Both the position numbers and the translations under genes were made by a program. The notes beneath the pieces are model-generated. The model worked only from the letters and a program-made list of their open reading frames with translations. It did no database searches and was not told where the DNA came from. 64,000 nt of DNA from Piromyces finnis (taxonomy: Eukaryota > Neocallimastigomycota > Neocallimastigomycetes > Neocallimastigales > Neocallimastigaceae), in NCBI GenBank assembly GCA_002104945.1, contig MCFH01000002.1, forward strand, positions 1,517,001 to 1,581,000. Reading direction: 5' to 3'. This document shows, piece after piece, positions 46,601 through 59,064 of this stretch (the first letter of the stretch is position 1; every line of letters starts with the position of its first letter).

Positions 46601-49600
46601 TGCGTTGATGAAATAATAATTATTGAGACAAAAAGTAATAAAACCAATAAGAATAAAGATAGACTATCACAAAATTATTGTAATATAAAAGAGAATATAA
46701 TAAAGCCTAAAAATACTTCGTTGATTCTTGAAGTTAATAAAGTTAATGATGGTAAAGATAATGATAATAATAATGATGATGATGATGATAATAATAATAA
46801 TAATAATAATAATTTGAAACTTGGATTTCAGAGTTCGAATTATCTAACTCAAATAAATAATAAATACAAAAACTCAATTATACAAAAAGAGTTAGAAAAA
46901 GAAATTTGTGTTATTGAAGATAGTTCATCAGATAATAATTCAGATGAATATATGTCTAATGATTTTGAATCACATAAATATAAAAATTCGATAATAACAA
47001 TTAATAATAATAAATTTATTGAACCTTCAAATTACAACAATAAGATCATTACTTCTGTAAATGAAAATATCGAAAATAAAACCATCAAAGTAATAAATAG
47101 TGAGAATGAATTTATTATATTATCTGAAAAAGATATTGTAAATCAAATTATTCATTTTATAAAAAATAGAAATAAAGATTTTCCTGATGTAAATAATACT
47201 GATAGTAAAAATAACAATGATACGGATAATGATAATAATAACGATAAAAATTATGATAAGAGTAATAATATTGAAATAAATCAAAAAAGTAATAATTATG
47301 ATGTTGAAAATATAAACCTCCAGAACAATAAAAATGTAAATGCTTTTATTTCAAAAAAATACATGAATAATAAAGAAAGTAATATAATTAATTCCTTAGC
47401 AATATCTGTAAATTCAATTAATGGTACTAATAACATTAATCTGTATAATAAAAAAAATTATAATATTAAAAATGAAAATACAATTAACAAAAACAATATT
47501 ATTAATATTAATAATGAAAATAATAGCAACAGCGGTCCAATTATAATTTGTGTTAATGATAATAATAAAGATGATCAGGTATTAAATAATCAATTAAAAC
47601 TAAATGAAAACATAAATAATAATAATTATAGTATTAATAAAATAAATACTTTTGGTATTATAGATGATAATATCAATAATGATAATAATAGTAATAGTAA
47701 TAATAATAGTAATAGTCAAAGTAATAGTAATAGTAATAGTCAAAGTAATAGTAATAGTAATAGTAATAGTAATAGTAATAGTAATAGTAATAGTAATAGT
47801 AATAGTAATAGTAATAGTAATAGTAATAGTAATAGTAATAGTAATAGTAATAGTAATAGTAATAGTAATAGTAATAGTAATAGTAATAGTAATAGTAATA
47901 GTAATAGTAATAGTAATAGTAATAGTAATAGTAATAGTAATAGTTGCAAAGTGGAAACAAAGTATATTAATGAAAATGATAATAATAATAAATTAAATAT
48001 TATAAGTAGCATAAAAAAAAACAGCTTACATGATTTCAATGACAGAAGTGATGTTTTTTTACATAAGAATGAAAATATATTAATAAATAAGCATAAAGAT
48101 ATTAATCAAATATCTAAAAATAACCACAGTTTTGATAGATTGCAAAAAGATATTATTAAAGATGAAATTTTTAAAAACGAAAAATTAGAAATTAATTCAA
48201 AAAAACAAAAAACTATTTGTGAAGATGTTTATTTCAATAACGATGATAATGTTAATAATGTAAATTCAAATTATGATAAAGTAAATAAAATTAACAGTAA
48301 AACAAAAGAAATCAAGAATTATAATGATAAAAATGGATTTTATCTCCAAAATGTTAATGACAAAGATAATGAAGAGTTTGATGAATATAGTAACCAAAAA
48401 AGAAATAATAATCAAATAATTTATCCAAATAAAGAAATTGAAACAAACTTAATATCTAAACTAAATAATAAAAAGAATGATACAGAAATAATAAAAATTG
48501 GTGCTTTTGAAAATAGATTAAATAGAAAACCTAATTCATCTAATTTAGCAAATACTGTTGCTCTATATCAGAATAAAATTTATCTAGAAAGTAATATAAA
48601 AAAATATAAAAACGTTGAAAATGAAATAAATAAAAGAAATTATAATATAAAAAAGGAAGACAATTTAAATGAATCGAAAGTTGAAAATTATACTATTAAT
48701 AAATCAAAAATTACCAATGATTTTCTACATAATAATAGAAATGATAGTAGTAAATCACTTAAGAATATAATAATCTATAAACAAGATCGTAATAATAACG
48801 TAAATATACAAAAATATGATGCTAAAAATCAAATGAATAATCAAAAAGAAAATAATGGTATTGATAATAAAATAAAGTTCCAAAAGAATAATAATGAGAC
48901 CTATAAAATAATGAGTGTAAATGATATTATACCTTCAACAAAACAGATAATTAGCAATGATTATAGGGACAATAAATATATTTTAAATAATATTAGTGAT
49001 ATAGAGAGTAAGAATATTAATAAATTTAAATATAAAAAAAATTCTAAACTTTTAAAAATTAATAATAAAAAAATCATTAATAATGAGAATATAAATGATA
49101 ATAATTATGAAACTTGTACAAACGATAATAAAATGATAAATGTCGAAAATGGAAAAAAAATATTTGATAAAGATTATATTAAAATAGAGAATATAGGAAA
49201 ATGTACTAATAATATCAAAGAAAATTTGGAAATTAATAATACAGACAGTAAAAGCAGTAATTCAAAAATAAGTGATAAAAAATCAATGGATATTGGTTTT
49301 GATTCTAATGCAATAAAATTAAATTTTTCAATAACTGATATGAAAAATGAAAATAAATATAATGAATTAATACCTAAAAAATATATAAAAAACAATAGTA
49401 CTGAATTAAAAAAAGAACGAAAAGATATGGAGATGCAAAAAAATTCTTTTGCTATTTTGAACGAAAATAATAATAAAAGAATGAAAAACAATGTAATTAA
49501 AAAAGAAGGAAATATGAATGCCACTGAAAAGAATGAAAGTAATAACTTTTTAAATGATAATAATAGTATATACGATAAAATAGTCAGTAATAATAAAATT

Positions 49601-51686
49601 AAAAATTATGAGAAAAATAATATGTATACTATTACAAAGAAACAAAATAAGAATGAGCATAATGAAAGTAGTAATCAAAATAATCAAAATGAAAATAATA
49701 ATAATAATGTTAATGACAAAGAAATTAAATATATAGATAAAATAACATCAGAAGTTGATGAAGAAAAAAAGAAAAAAGATACAAGATTATTAATTAGAAT
49801 GGATAAAAATACTTTAGATGATATATATACCTATTCACATGACATGGTAAAAAGGAAACGTAAAAATAATAAGTTATTGAAATCATTATTGAACCTAAAA
49901 AAGAAAGATAATTTAAAAATTAAAAATAATTCATCAGACACTTTTGAATATTGTAATTCTTCTGGTAGTGATATTGAAAATATAGATGATACAATACGAA
50001 TGATATATAAAGAAAAGTATAAAGCAGCAAAAATTTATTCTGATAACTATAGTAATTTTGATAGAGATTTTGCTGATTTAGTGGATTTAGCACTTTCAAG
50101 AAAGTTAAATCAATGTATTAATTGGTTTGATGATATAGATAAGAAAAGAATAGAAGAGGGAAACTCATTCGACACGGATATTAGTTCATCCATTGATTTA
50201 AGTGAATCAATTGAATCATTTACAATTTCTTCTATATCTTCAGATGAAATATATACAGGAAAAGAAAATAATAAATATAAAAATTCAAATTCTAAATTTA
50301 TTGATGTTGAAAAATTATCACAAAAAATATCATTTGAAGAATTAAATGAGTCTTCAAATGAAACTTCATCAATGTGTATTTCAAATATTCCAGAAGAAGA
50401 TTCTTCTTTAAATAAAAGTGGTTATTACTTACGAAAGCCTAAATTAAATTTATTGAATTCAGAAAAAAAAATTATAGATCCAATTGTAATAGATAAAATT
50501 GAAATTATTGATAGTGATGACTACTTAAATAACAAATCTAGTTCTTCATCAAAATCAAGAATTAGTGAAGATGATATAGAAATTATAAGTGAAACAATTA
50601 ATATTTCTAATTTAAAAAAAAAAGAAAAGAAAAATAATTTTACTGATTTTATGATAAATAATAAAGTAATACCTAAAAGAAAAGAAAGTAAAAGATTTTT
50701 AATGAATAACTTCATTGATTTAGATAGTGAAGATAGTGACTCACCAAATAATTCAATACATAATAATAATTCAACTAGTCATGATGAAAGTTCAATAAGT
50801 TCTATTCATCTAGACCAAAAAAACGATCAACGTAATATATTTTCAAGAAATGAATTAAAGTCAATTATTGATGAAGCAATAAATAATTATGAATATAAAA
50901 GATTATTTGGTAATGATAATAATAATTATATACATCATATACATCATGATGATGATTTAAATTCAGTCTCCAAGTATTCTAAAAATGAATATTATATGAA
51001 AAAGGTAAAAAGAAATAGCTCTAAAAATAATAGTTATTCAAAAAATAATAAAATAATAAATGATCATAAAATGGTGACAAAAAAAAATAATAAATTAAAT
51101 TCAATGATACTTTATAATAAAAGTAATATCGATGAAAATGCTGATAACGTTAATAAAGTATGTAAAAACAAAGATAAGAATAAAAATAAGTTAAATAATG
51201 ATGATGATGATGATGATAATGATGATGATGATGAATTGGAAAATATATTAAGGAAATCAAATGTTAATTTGGAAAAAGTAAAAATTAATAATAAAAATAT
51301 TTCAAAAGATTCAAATGATAATATTTCAAATAAAAAAAATGAAATGAAAAATAGCAATAGTAGCAATAGTAATAATAATAAAAAATTAAATTCTACTTTA
51401 TCAAGTTCACTTAATAATGAATTTATTTCACCATCATACCAATTTTCACCTATTTCATCTCTTCATAATCATTATATATCACTTTCCAAAAAAAAGTATA
51501 TAAATAATACTGATAATTTAATTTTCGAAAAAATAAATTATATTCGAAATTATTTAATAACAGGAAAAAATGTTAATAGTTACAACAATGGAGATAATGA
51601 TGATAATAACAATAACAATAACAACAACAAAAACAACAACAACAACAACAGCAATAATAATAATAATGATAATAATAATAATGATG

Positions 51687-51762
<76 letters not shown>

Positions 51763-53431
51763 AAGCAAATATAATTGTAACAATTTTCATAGTAACAGTA
51801 ATAATAACAACTTAAAATACAATGATAATAATTATAATAATGACGATTTCAATAAGGATAATAATAAGGATATGGATATGGATAATTATAAATTTAATGA
51901 AGATAAAGATAATAATAAAGATATATCATCAAAGATTAATGAAAAGATAAAAGATATCGAAAAACAAAAAAAAATAAGCAATATAAATAATAATGTAAAG
52001 GAAATAGAAAGTAAAAAAGATTTAATTTTGACAAATATAACATTAATTAATAATTCTGATATTCAAAATCATCATTCTGTTATGAAGCAATCATCAAATT
52101 TTGATAGTAGAATAACTTCTAAAAAACTGAACAGAGAAAATAATTTTGAAATAAGCATTCTGAAATCTTCTTCAAGATCACTACAAAATACTAAGAATGA
52201 TAATATAGATAAAGAATTAAAATTAAATAAATTTGTTTTACACCAAAATAATAAAAATAAAATCAATGATAAATATAACAAAGATAATGCTGATAATATA
52301 AATAATAACAATATAGATATTAATAATAAGACTAGTAATAATAAATTAAATAATAGCAAAAATGACTATAATATTATTAATAATAAAAATAATAATGATA
52401 ATAATAATACTACAATAGAAATTATAGATAAGATTAATACCACAAAAAACAAAAATAACACAAATATTCATTTTAATGTGAAGAATGTCAGAAATAATGA
52501 AAATAATAATACTGAGAGTATGGAAAGCAATGAAAAAAACAATGAAGAGATTATTAAAGAGAGCTATAATAAAAAGAAAAATCCTGTAATTATTGAAACA
52601 GAATCAAGAAGAATTACAAGAAGTTTGACAAGACAAAGGAAATTAAATAAAAATAAAGACCTAATTACATCAGATGATAATGATGTTACAATTATTGAAA
52701 CAAAAATTTATAATCATCAAAATATAAGAAAAAGAAGTTGGTCTAATAGAAAAATTTATAAAACTAATAGCAATAATAATGATGATGATAGTCCATTGAA
52801 TATGAAATCATCAAAACGGAATAAAGTTAATAGTATCAATAAGGATAAAAAAAATATTGTTTCAGACAATAATAATAAGATAAATGATAAAATAAAAACA
52901 ATAGTTAAAAATAAAGGAGTTAAGATTAATGATAATAATAATGATAGTAATGCTGGTAATAATAATAATAAAAATGATAATAATAACAATGAAAAAAAAA
53001 TTAAAAATATTAAAAAAAATGAAAAAAATATAATTAATAAAAATAACAGAACCAATAATCTTAAAATTAAAAATTTAAGGAAAAATGATAATAGATTAAA
53101 AACTAAAGCAAGTACCAAAAGAAATAGTGTAATAAAAGACAATAAAGAATTTAAAAATAATAATGACGATGAAATAAAAATTAGTCATAAACGTTCTTCT
53201 TTAGCAGAATTACAAAAAAGTTTAGCACTCAATAAAAAAAGGAAAATCTCAAATTCACTAGAGTTTAATGGAGACATTATTATTCAGGATGTAAAGAAAT
53301 CAAAATTGACTACTAAAAGAGATAAATATAATTATATGAAGATAAATGGGTTAAAAAAAAATTCCTTAATAGTAATTCAAGATGATAGCAAACCAAAAAA
53401 TAAAAGAAAAAAAAGCAAAAATAAAAATTAA
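43666..53431 (+). CDS. Giant Asn-rich protein with N-terminal Scm3/HJURP-type CENP-A chaperone domain (one frameshift in an A18 run)
   Basis: The first 131 codons (43666-44058) carry RWESIMNRYSKPIL (about residue 30) followed by VVDLFTGEIIEDHGFIKS (about 47-64). This is the pattern of fungal Scm3/HJURP, the chaperone that delivers centromeric histone H3 (CENP-A) to centromeres. The frame then stops just after a run of 18 A (44034-44051). A neighbouring frame is open from that run to 53431, so the long ORF whose first Met is at 44261 is the continuation, not a separate gene. One A fewer in the run would make a single frame of 3254 codons. The rest is Lys/Asn/Asp/Ser-rich and low-complexity, with poly-Asn (45727-45900, 51590-51762), an Asn-Ser dipeptide run (47689-47944), many short hydrophobic-acidic motifs resembling SUMO-interaction motifs, and basic nuclear-localisation-like ends (NKRKKSKNKN). 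The length is far above the few hundred residues typical of Scm3. Whether the shift is an assembly error, real mutation or slippage site cannot be told from the sequence. Confidence 0.72.
45727..45900 (+). repeat. Poly-Asn coding tract (AAT/AAC, GAT-interrupted)
   Basis: Triplet repeat dominated by AAT with AAC and GAT, in frame with the giant protein. The Leu- or Ile-rich frames on either strand here are artefacts of the repeat. Confidence 0.9.
47689..47944 (+). repeat. (AATAGT)n hexanucleotide tract encoding Asn-Ser dipeptides
   Basis: About 250 bases of AATAGT, near-perfect after two CAA interruptions at its left end. It encodes an alternating Asn-Ser run inside the giant protein. Such purity suggests recent expansion or slippage. 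Confidence 0.95.
51590..51762 (+). repeat. Poly-Asn coding tract (AAC block then AAT block)
   Basis: Left part uses AAC/GAT, right part is pure AAT. The switch from mixed to pure codons suggests the pure AAT block expanded by slippage. Confidence 0.9.
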
Positions 53432-53677
53432 CTATGTATATTAATATTAATAATATTTAAATATATTTATAACTTTAATTCAACATAAATCAAAAAAAAA
53501 AAAAAAAAAAAAATTCTATCTTAAATTTTAGATCTATATTAACAATTTTAATAAAAATAATATCATTATAATTAATGATACCAATTAATAGTTATTTATA
53601 ATTATTAATAATATAATTATTTTGATATTAATATTATATATTATATTAAATATATATGAATTGTTTTTAAATTCTAT

Positions 53678-53749
<72 letters not shown>

Positions 53750-54117
53750 ACTATAAGTGTGTTTTTTAATAGTTAGAATATAATAAAAAAAAATAATAAT
53801 AATAATAATAAAAAATAGAGTAATATAAAAGTTTAATCAAGTATATATATAAAAATGGAACGAAGTATTTAAATAAATTATTAATAAATTTTTATAAAAA
53901 TTTTTGAAATAGAAATATTAGTAAATATTCAAAAAGAAAAGAAAATTGGTTACATGTTACATTAATTTTTTTAATATGATTTTAAAATAATATAGTATTT
54001 ATAATGTACATATAAAAACACTTTTAATAATAAACTTATATTTAGATAATGTTTAAATTGAGACAAGCAATTAAACAACAATAATTAAAATCTAAAATAG
54101 TTCGTATTTAAAAGAAA
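53432..54117. other. AT-rich intergenic region between the giant gene and the ClC gene
   Basis: 3' flank of the giant gene (A run at about 53492-53511), then a long TTTA microsatellite, then A/T-rich DNA leading to the ClC start. No gene seen. Confidence 0.55.
53675..53748. repeat. (TTTA)n microsatellite
   Basis: About 18 uninterrupted TTTA units, the longest tetranucleotide repeat in the window, in intergenic DNA. Confidence 0.95.
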
Positions 54118-57100
54118 ATGAAAAACGAAAAAAAGAATAATGAAATAAATATTCCTAGCAATTACAGTAGTAATAAGTTTTTATTATTAATATAAAAATA
54201 AAAAAACTAAAAGTACAATAATAAATTAATCTTACTTTCTTTTTTAATTATTTTAATAAATATAATTAAAACTCTAAACAAAAAGATATTTTTTTTAATT
54301 CTTCAATTAGTAGCTATTATAAAGGTAACATAAAATATTTAAATTATTTTCAATAGAATTATATGAAATATTTACTATTTTTATTTTATAAAATGGATAA
54401 TTTCATTTTAAATTTTTTATAATTTATAACTCAGAAAGAAAATTACCCAAAATTAATAAAAATTCAAATAGTAATAGTAAAAACATTTTTGGTTATAATT
54501 ATGAAAATCCATTTTTAATAAGAAAATTCAATAACCAACAAAATATTAAAAGAAAATCTAATATAAATGAATCAACATCAAACTCACGAAACACACCAAA
54601 AAAATTTTTAAATAAAAATAAAAATAATATTAATAAATTAAAATTAAAATCCCTTGCTGGAGATCCTACAGATAAAACTTTATTAGAAAATCATGGAATG
54701 CGTGTTCGTTATGAAGATTATACAACTATTGGTAATTTCTTTTAATATAGGAAAATAATAATATAATATTATCTTCTAATATATTTGAATATAAAATTAA
54801 AAGATTGGATACATGATTATGTAAGAGACAAAGCAAGATTGAGAAAAATCGTAAATAGAGTTGGTTTTAAAGGCAAAATTTTTCAGCTTTGGGATAAGTC
54901 TGTGGGATGGATGTTAGTGGTAGTTATAGGTAAATATTAAATAAAATTTTAAAATTATTTTAGTTTTAATGTTTTATCATACAATAATAATAATAATAAT
55001 AATTATAATAATAATAGGTATTATTTGTGGTGTTGTAGCAGCAGGTATTGAGATTAGTGCTAAATGGTTATTTGATAGAAAACTTGGATATTGTAAAAGA
55101 TCATTTAGTTTAAACAGAGAATTGTGTTGTAGTAACAGTAATGGTATATATTTAATTCACATATATATTTACTGTTTATATATTATATTTTATTTATTAA
55201 TATTAATTTATATTATGATAATTTATAATGACTAGAGTATATTTGTAATGAATGGGTTACTTGGGCAGCATTTCTAAATATTAAAAATGAAGAGAAAGGA
55301 TATGTTATTAACTGGATATTTTATGGTTTAATTGCTGTAAAAAAATATCACTAATAAAAATAATTAATCAATTAATTACATTATTTACATAAATAATCAA
55401 TTTTAATACATCATTTCAAATTTTAAATTTAGTCAGTTTTAGGTTTAATAAGTGTCTTAATAACCTCATTGTCTATTAAATCATCAAAAAAAAAACAGTC
55501 AGAAAAAATTAAAAAACATGATATAGAACCAATGGTGGATTTTAGTAATATAAATAAAGGAATATATTATCATTTACAAAAAATAAAAGAAGAAAAAATA
55601 TATTGTTATGCTGCTGGAAGTGGTCTTCCTGAAATTAAAACAATATTAAGTGGATTTGTAATACGAGGTTTTTTGGGTTTAAAAACTTTAATAACAAAGA
55701 TTATTGGCTTGGTATAAACATAATAGTTTAATATAAGTTTATATTAATATTCATAAAAATAGTAATATGATAATTTCATATTAATTATGTATAGATATTT
55801 TCTACTTCAGCTGGTCTAATTATTGGTACACAAGGTCCATTAGTTCACATTTGCTGTTGCATTGGTAATATAGTTTCAAGATGTTTTAAAAAATATAAGT
55901 ATAATGAGGGTAATTATATTATTTTTAAATATTATTTATTATCTATCATCAAATTAAATAAAAACGCACATATTAAAAACAACTTTAGCAAAAAGAAGAG
56001 AAATTTTATCAGCTGCTTGTTCTTCCGGTGTGGCAGTCGCATTTGGCGCACCAATTGGTGGTGTTCTTTTTAGTTTTGAGGAAGTTAGTTATTATTTTCC
56101 TCAAAAAACAATGTGGCGATCCTTTATTGCTGCAATGGTTGCAGCTGTAACTTTAAAAGTAATTATTAATTAGAAATATTAAAATTATACATATTCTTTA
56201 ATATATTTATTTTATTTATTATTTAGTATACTAATCCATATCGAACTGGAAAAGCTGTTCTCTTCGAAGTTGTATACAATAAACAGTGGCATTATTTTGA
56301 AATAATATATTTTGTTGTCATTGGTATTTTTGGTGTAAGTAAAATAATTAAAGGTTTAAAAATTTAAAAGGAATATCATCATAGAATATTTTACTTTTAC
56401 TAAATTAAATAAATGTAGGGCTTATTTGGTACATTTTTTAATAAAATTAACTTAAAATGGAGAAAAATTAGGAAAAACATAAAAATAAATAGATTCCCAA
56501 TTTTTGAAGTAATTATTGTTTCTTTAGTTTCTGGTTTATTAGGTTATATTAATTCTTACACCAGGTAAATTTTAATAATTGATTATTTCAATATTTTAAT
56601 ATAATATATGATTATTGTCAAATCTTATAAATAAAATTTGTACATAATAGAATTGGTAATGCTGAATTAATTGGTGATTTATTTAAAGAATGTGATATTA
56701 AGAATAAATTAAAACATGATATTTGCAAGTAAGTATAAAATGAAAAATGTATATATATATAAACTATTTAAAACCAAATTCATAACTAAAAAATATATAT
56801 CATTATTTTTATTTATATAAAAAATCATTAAGTAATGACGTGTTGTTTGGTCCTATTATTAAAAATCTTTTAATAACTTTATTTATAAAGATTATTTTAG
56901 CAACAATTACTTTATGTATCAGGGTAAATATGGATCTTTATTATATTATAAATAAAAGATAGTTAAAAAAAAATAATCAAAGAATATTTAAAATATTTAG
57001 GTTCCATGTGGTTATTTTATACCAACAATGGTTTCTGGTGCATTATCTGGAAGAATTTTTGGGATTTGTCTTTTAAAGTTAACCAAGTAAATTTTTAATT

Positions 57101-57603
57101 AATTGTACTATAATTCAAAAAAAAGTATTTAATACACTAATTTTTTGATAATCTAGATTATATCCAAACTTTTTTTTATTTTCATTTTGCTCTACAGATG
57201 GTGAATGTATAACTCCAGGTGTTTATGCAATGTTGGGTGCTGCTGCTACACTTTGTGGTGTAACCCGTATAATAATATCATTAGTAGTAATTATGTTTGA
57301 ATTAACAGGTGGTGTTTCATATGTTATACCAATTATGATTACTATCTTGACTTCAAAATGGACTGCTGATGCTTTTAATAAAAATTCCATTTTTGATTGC
57401 TTAATTGAAGAAAATGATTATCCATATCTTAATAATAAGAAAATTCCAATTCATCAAAAATCAATTGTAGATATTATGGACACTGATGTTATAACTTTAG
57501 AAGCTAATCATAAGTATTCTATTGATGAGTTAATTGATATTCTCAATTGTAAACTTTGTATGTAATAATATATATTAATTCAATAATAAATAAAGGAATA
57601 GAA

Positions 57604-57652
<49 letters not shown>

Positions 57653-58680
57653 TTAATATTAATAATATATATTTAAAAAAAAACTGAATAAAAGTAACAT
57701 CCCAATATTCAGATGATAGTGGTTTTCCTATTCTTGATAATGGCATCTTAGTAGGCTATATAGCATTTAATGAATTAGAAAATGCTATCTGCTTAGTAAA
57801 GAAATTATCCTGGAATAACAAGCCATGTTATTTTAAACGTATCATTCAAAACTATAATACTGAAATTGACTTAACCAAAAATTCATTCCCATTGAGACAA
57901 AAAAACATTAAAGATATATTTTCACCAGTTTCCACTTCTATTCTCAATTCTTTTCAACGAAAAAGTTTTCTTCAAAAATCACTAAATGATGAAGAAAGGA
58001 TTTCACTTTTAAGTAGACAAGAAGATAAAACTAATAATTTTTCACCATTTAGACAACAATATGACTCCATAAACTCTGATATTCATAACCCAATTGATAT
58101 ACCATTATCATATTATCAACAACAACTTCGACATTCCTATATAACTAAGTTTGAACATCCCAATTATAATAGTACTACAAGTTCTCAATTAAACCACTCA
58201 TTTAATTATACTTCTCAATTGAAAATTCAACATTCAAAATCACAAACACCAAATGAAATAACATATACTCCATTATTCAATATCTCATCAAATCCTAATA
58301 ATGACAGAAAAACTAAAATATCTTCTACTTTATTCTCTTTACCTCATGAAGACATTATTGAACAAGATTATAATGAATTTAGAAAACCATTAGTATATCC
58401 ATTCCCGAATTCTTATTATGCATTACTATTAGCTGCCTCTAAACCTAATAATGAAGAAAATATCTTAAAAGATAATAAATTAATTGAACCTGAAATTATT
58501 GATTTCACACCATGGATTGATCAAGCCCCTATAATGATTTCAGCCAATTCAAGTATGGAATTAGCTACTGAAATGTTTGTACGATTAGGTACTCGTTTTT
58601 TGTGTGTTGTATTAGATGGTCATTTTGTTGGGGTTATCCATAAAAAAGCATTAATTAAATATATTAAGTCAATAAAATGA
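54118..58680 (+). CDS. ClC-family chloride channel/transporter with CBS domains
   Basis: Moves chloride across endomembranes or the plasma membrane. Fifteen exons: 54118-54169, 54435-54731, 54804-54929, 55018-55143, 55236-55336, 55433-55711, 55795-55909, 55989-56158, 56227-56334, 56419-56564, 56651-56728, 56833-56923, 57001-57086, 57157-57557 and 57695-58680. Phases agree throughout and give 1053 codons. The fungal-type lead-in [16 protein letters not shown] precedes the membrane part. Signature segments are [14 protein letters not shown] (about 296), GTQGPLVH (338-345), [33 protein letters not shown] (564-577) and [15 protein letters not shown]. The C-terminus has two CBS halves (around [17 protein letters not shown] and [16 protein letters not shown]) split by a long polar insert of about 250 residues. 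The gating glutamate of the usual GKEGP/GREGP motif is Gln340 (CAA, 55831-55833), while the internal proton glutamate segment FEEV is kept. Exon 1 and the exon 15 acceptor are the least certain junctions. Confidence 0.93.
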
Positions 58681-59064
58681 AATTTTGATTAAATGATATA
58701 TAAATATATTATTATTTTAATATTCTGTATAGATAAATAAATAAACTTTAAATCATAATATATCTTTATATATATATATATCATCAATTTATATAATTAT
58801 AATAAGCATTTTTTTTTTTTTTTAACGGCATCAAATATTTTAAACTTTATTATTAATTTAATTAAAATTACAATACATGTAATAAAAAAAATTAAAAATA
58901 AAAATAAAAATAAAAAAAATATGTTTAAATAAACACAAATGAATAAAAATTGGGTATAATGTATTCTAGTAATTTTAATTAAAGTAAGAAAGCCACTATC
59001 ATACTAAAGTATAATAATTGTATTTGACTTCCAATGGGACACCGAGCCAAAGATCAAAATTTTG

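Noticed and set aside
47664-48039. Poly-Tyr, poly-Leu and Val-Ile frames over the AATAGT tract
   Set aside because: They arise from reading the hexanucleotide in other frames or strands.
51590-51762. Poly-Asn tracts as proof of Dictyostelium
   Set aside because: Asn runs also occur in other AT-rich eukaryotes; the unfused carbamoyl-phosphate synthase and the Scm3-type domain fit a fungus better.
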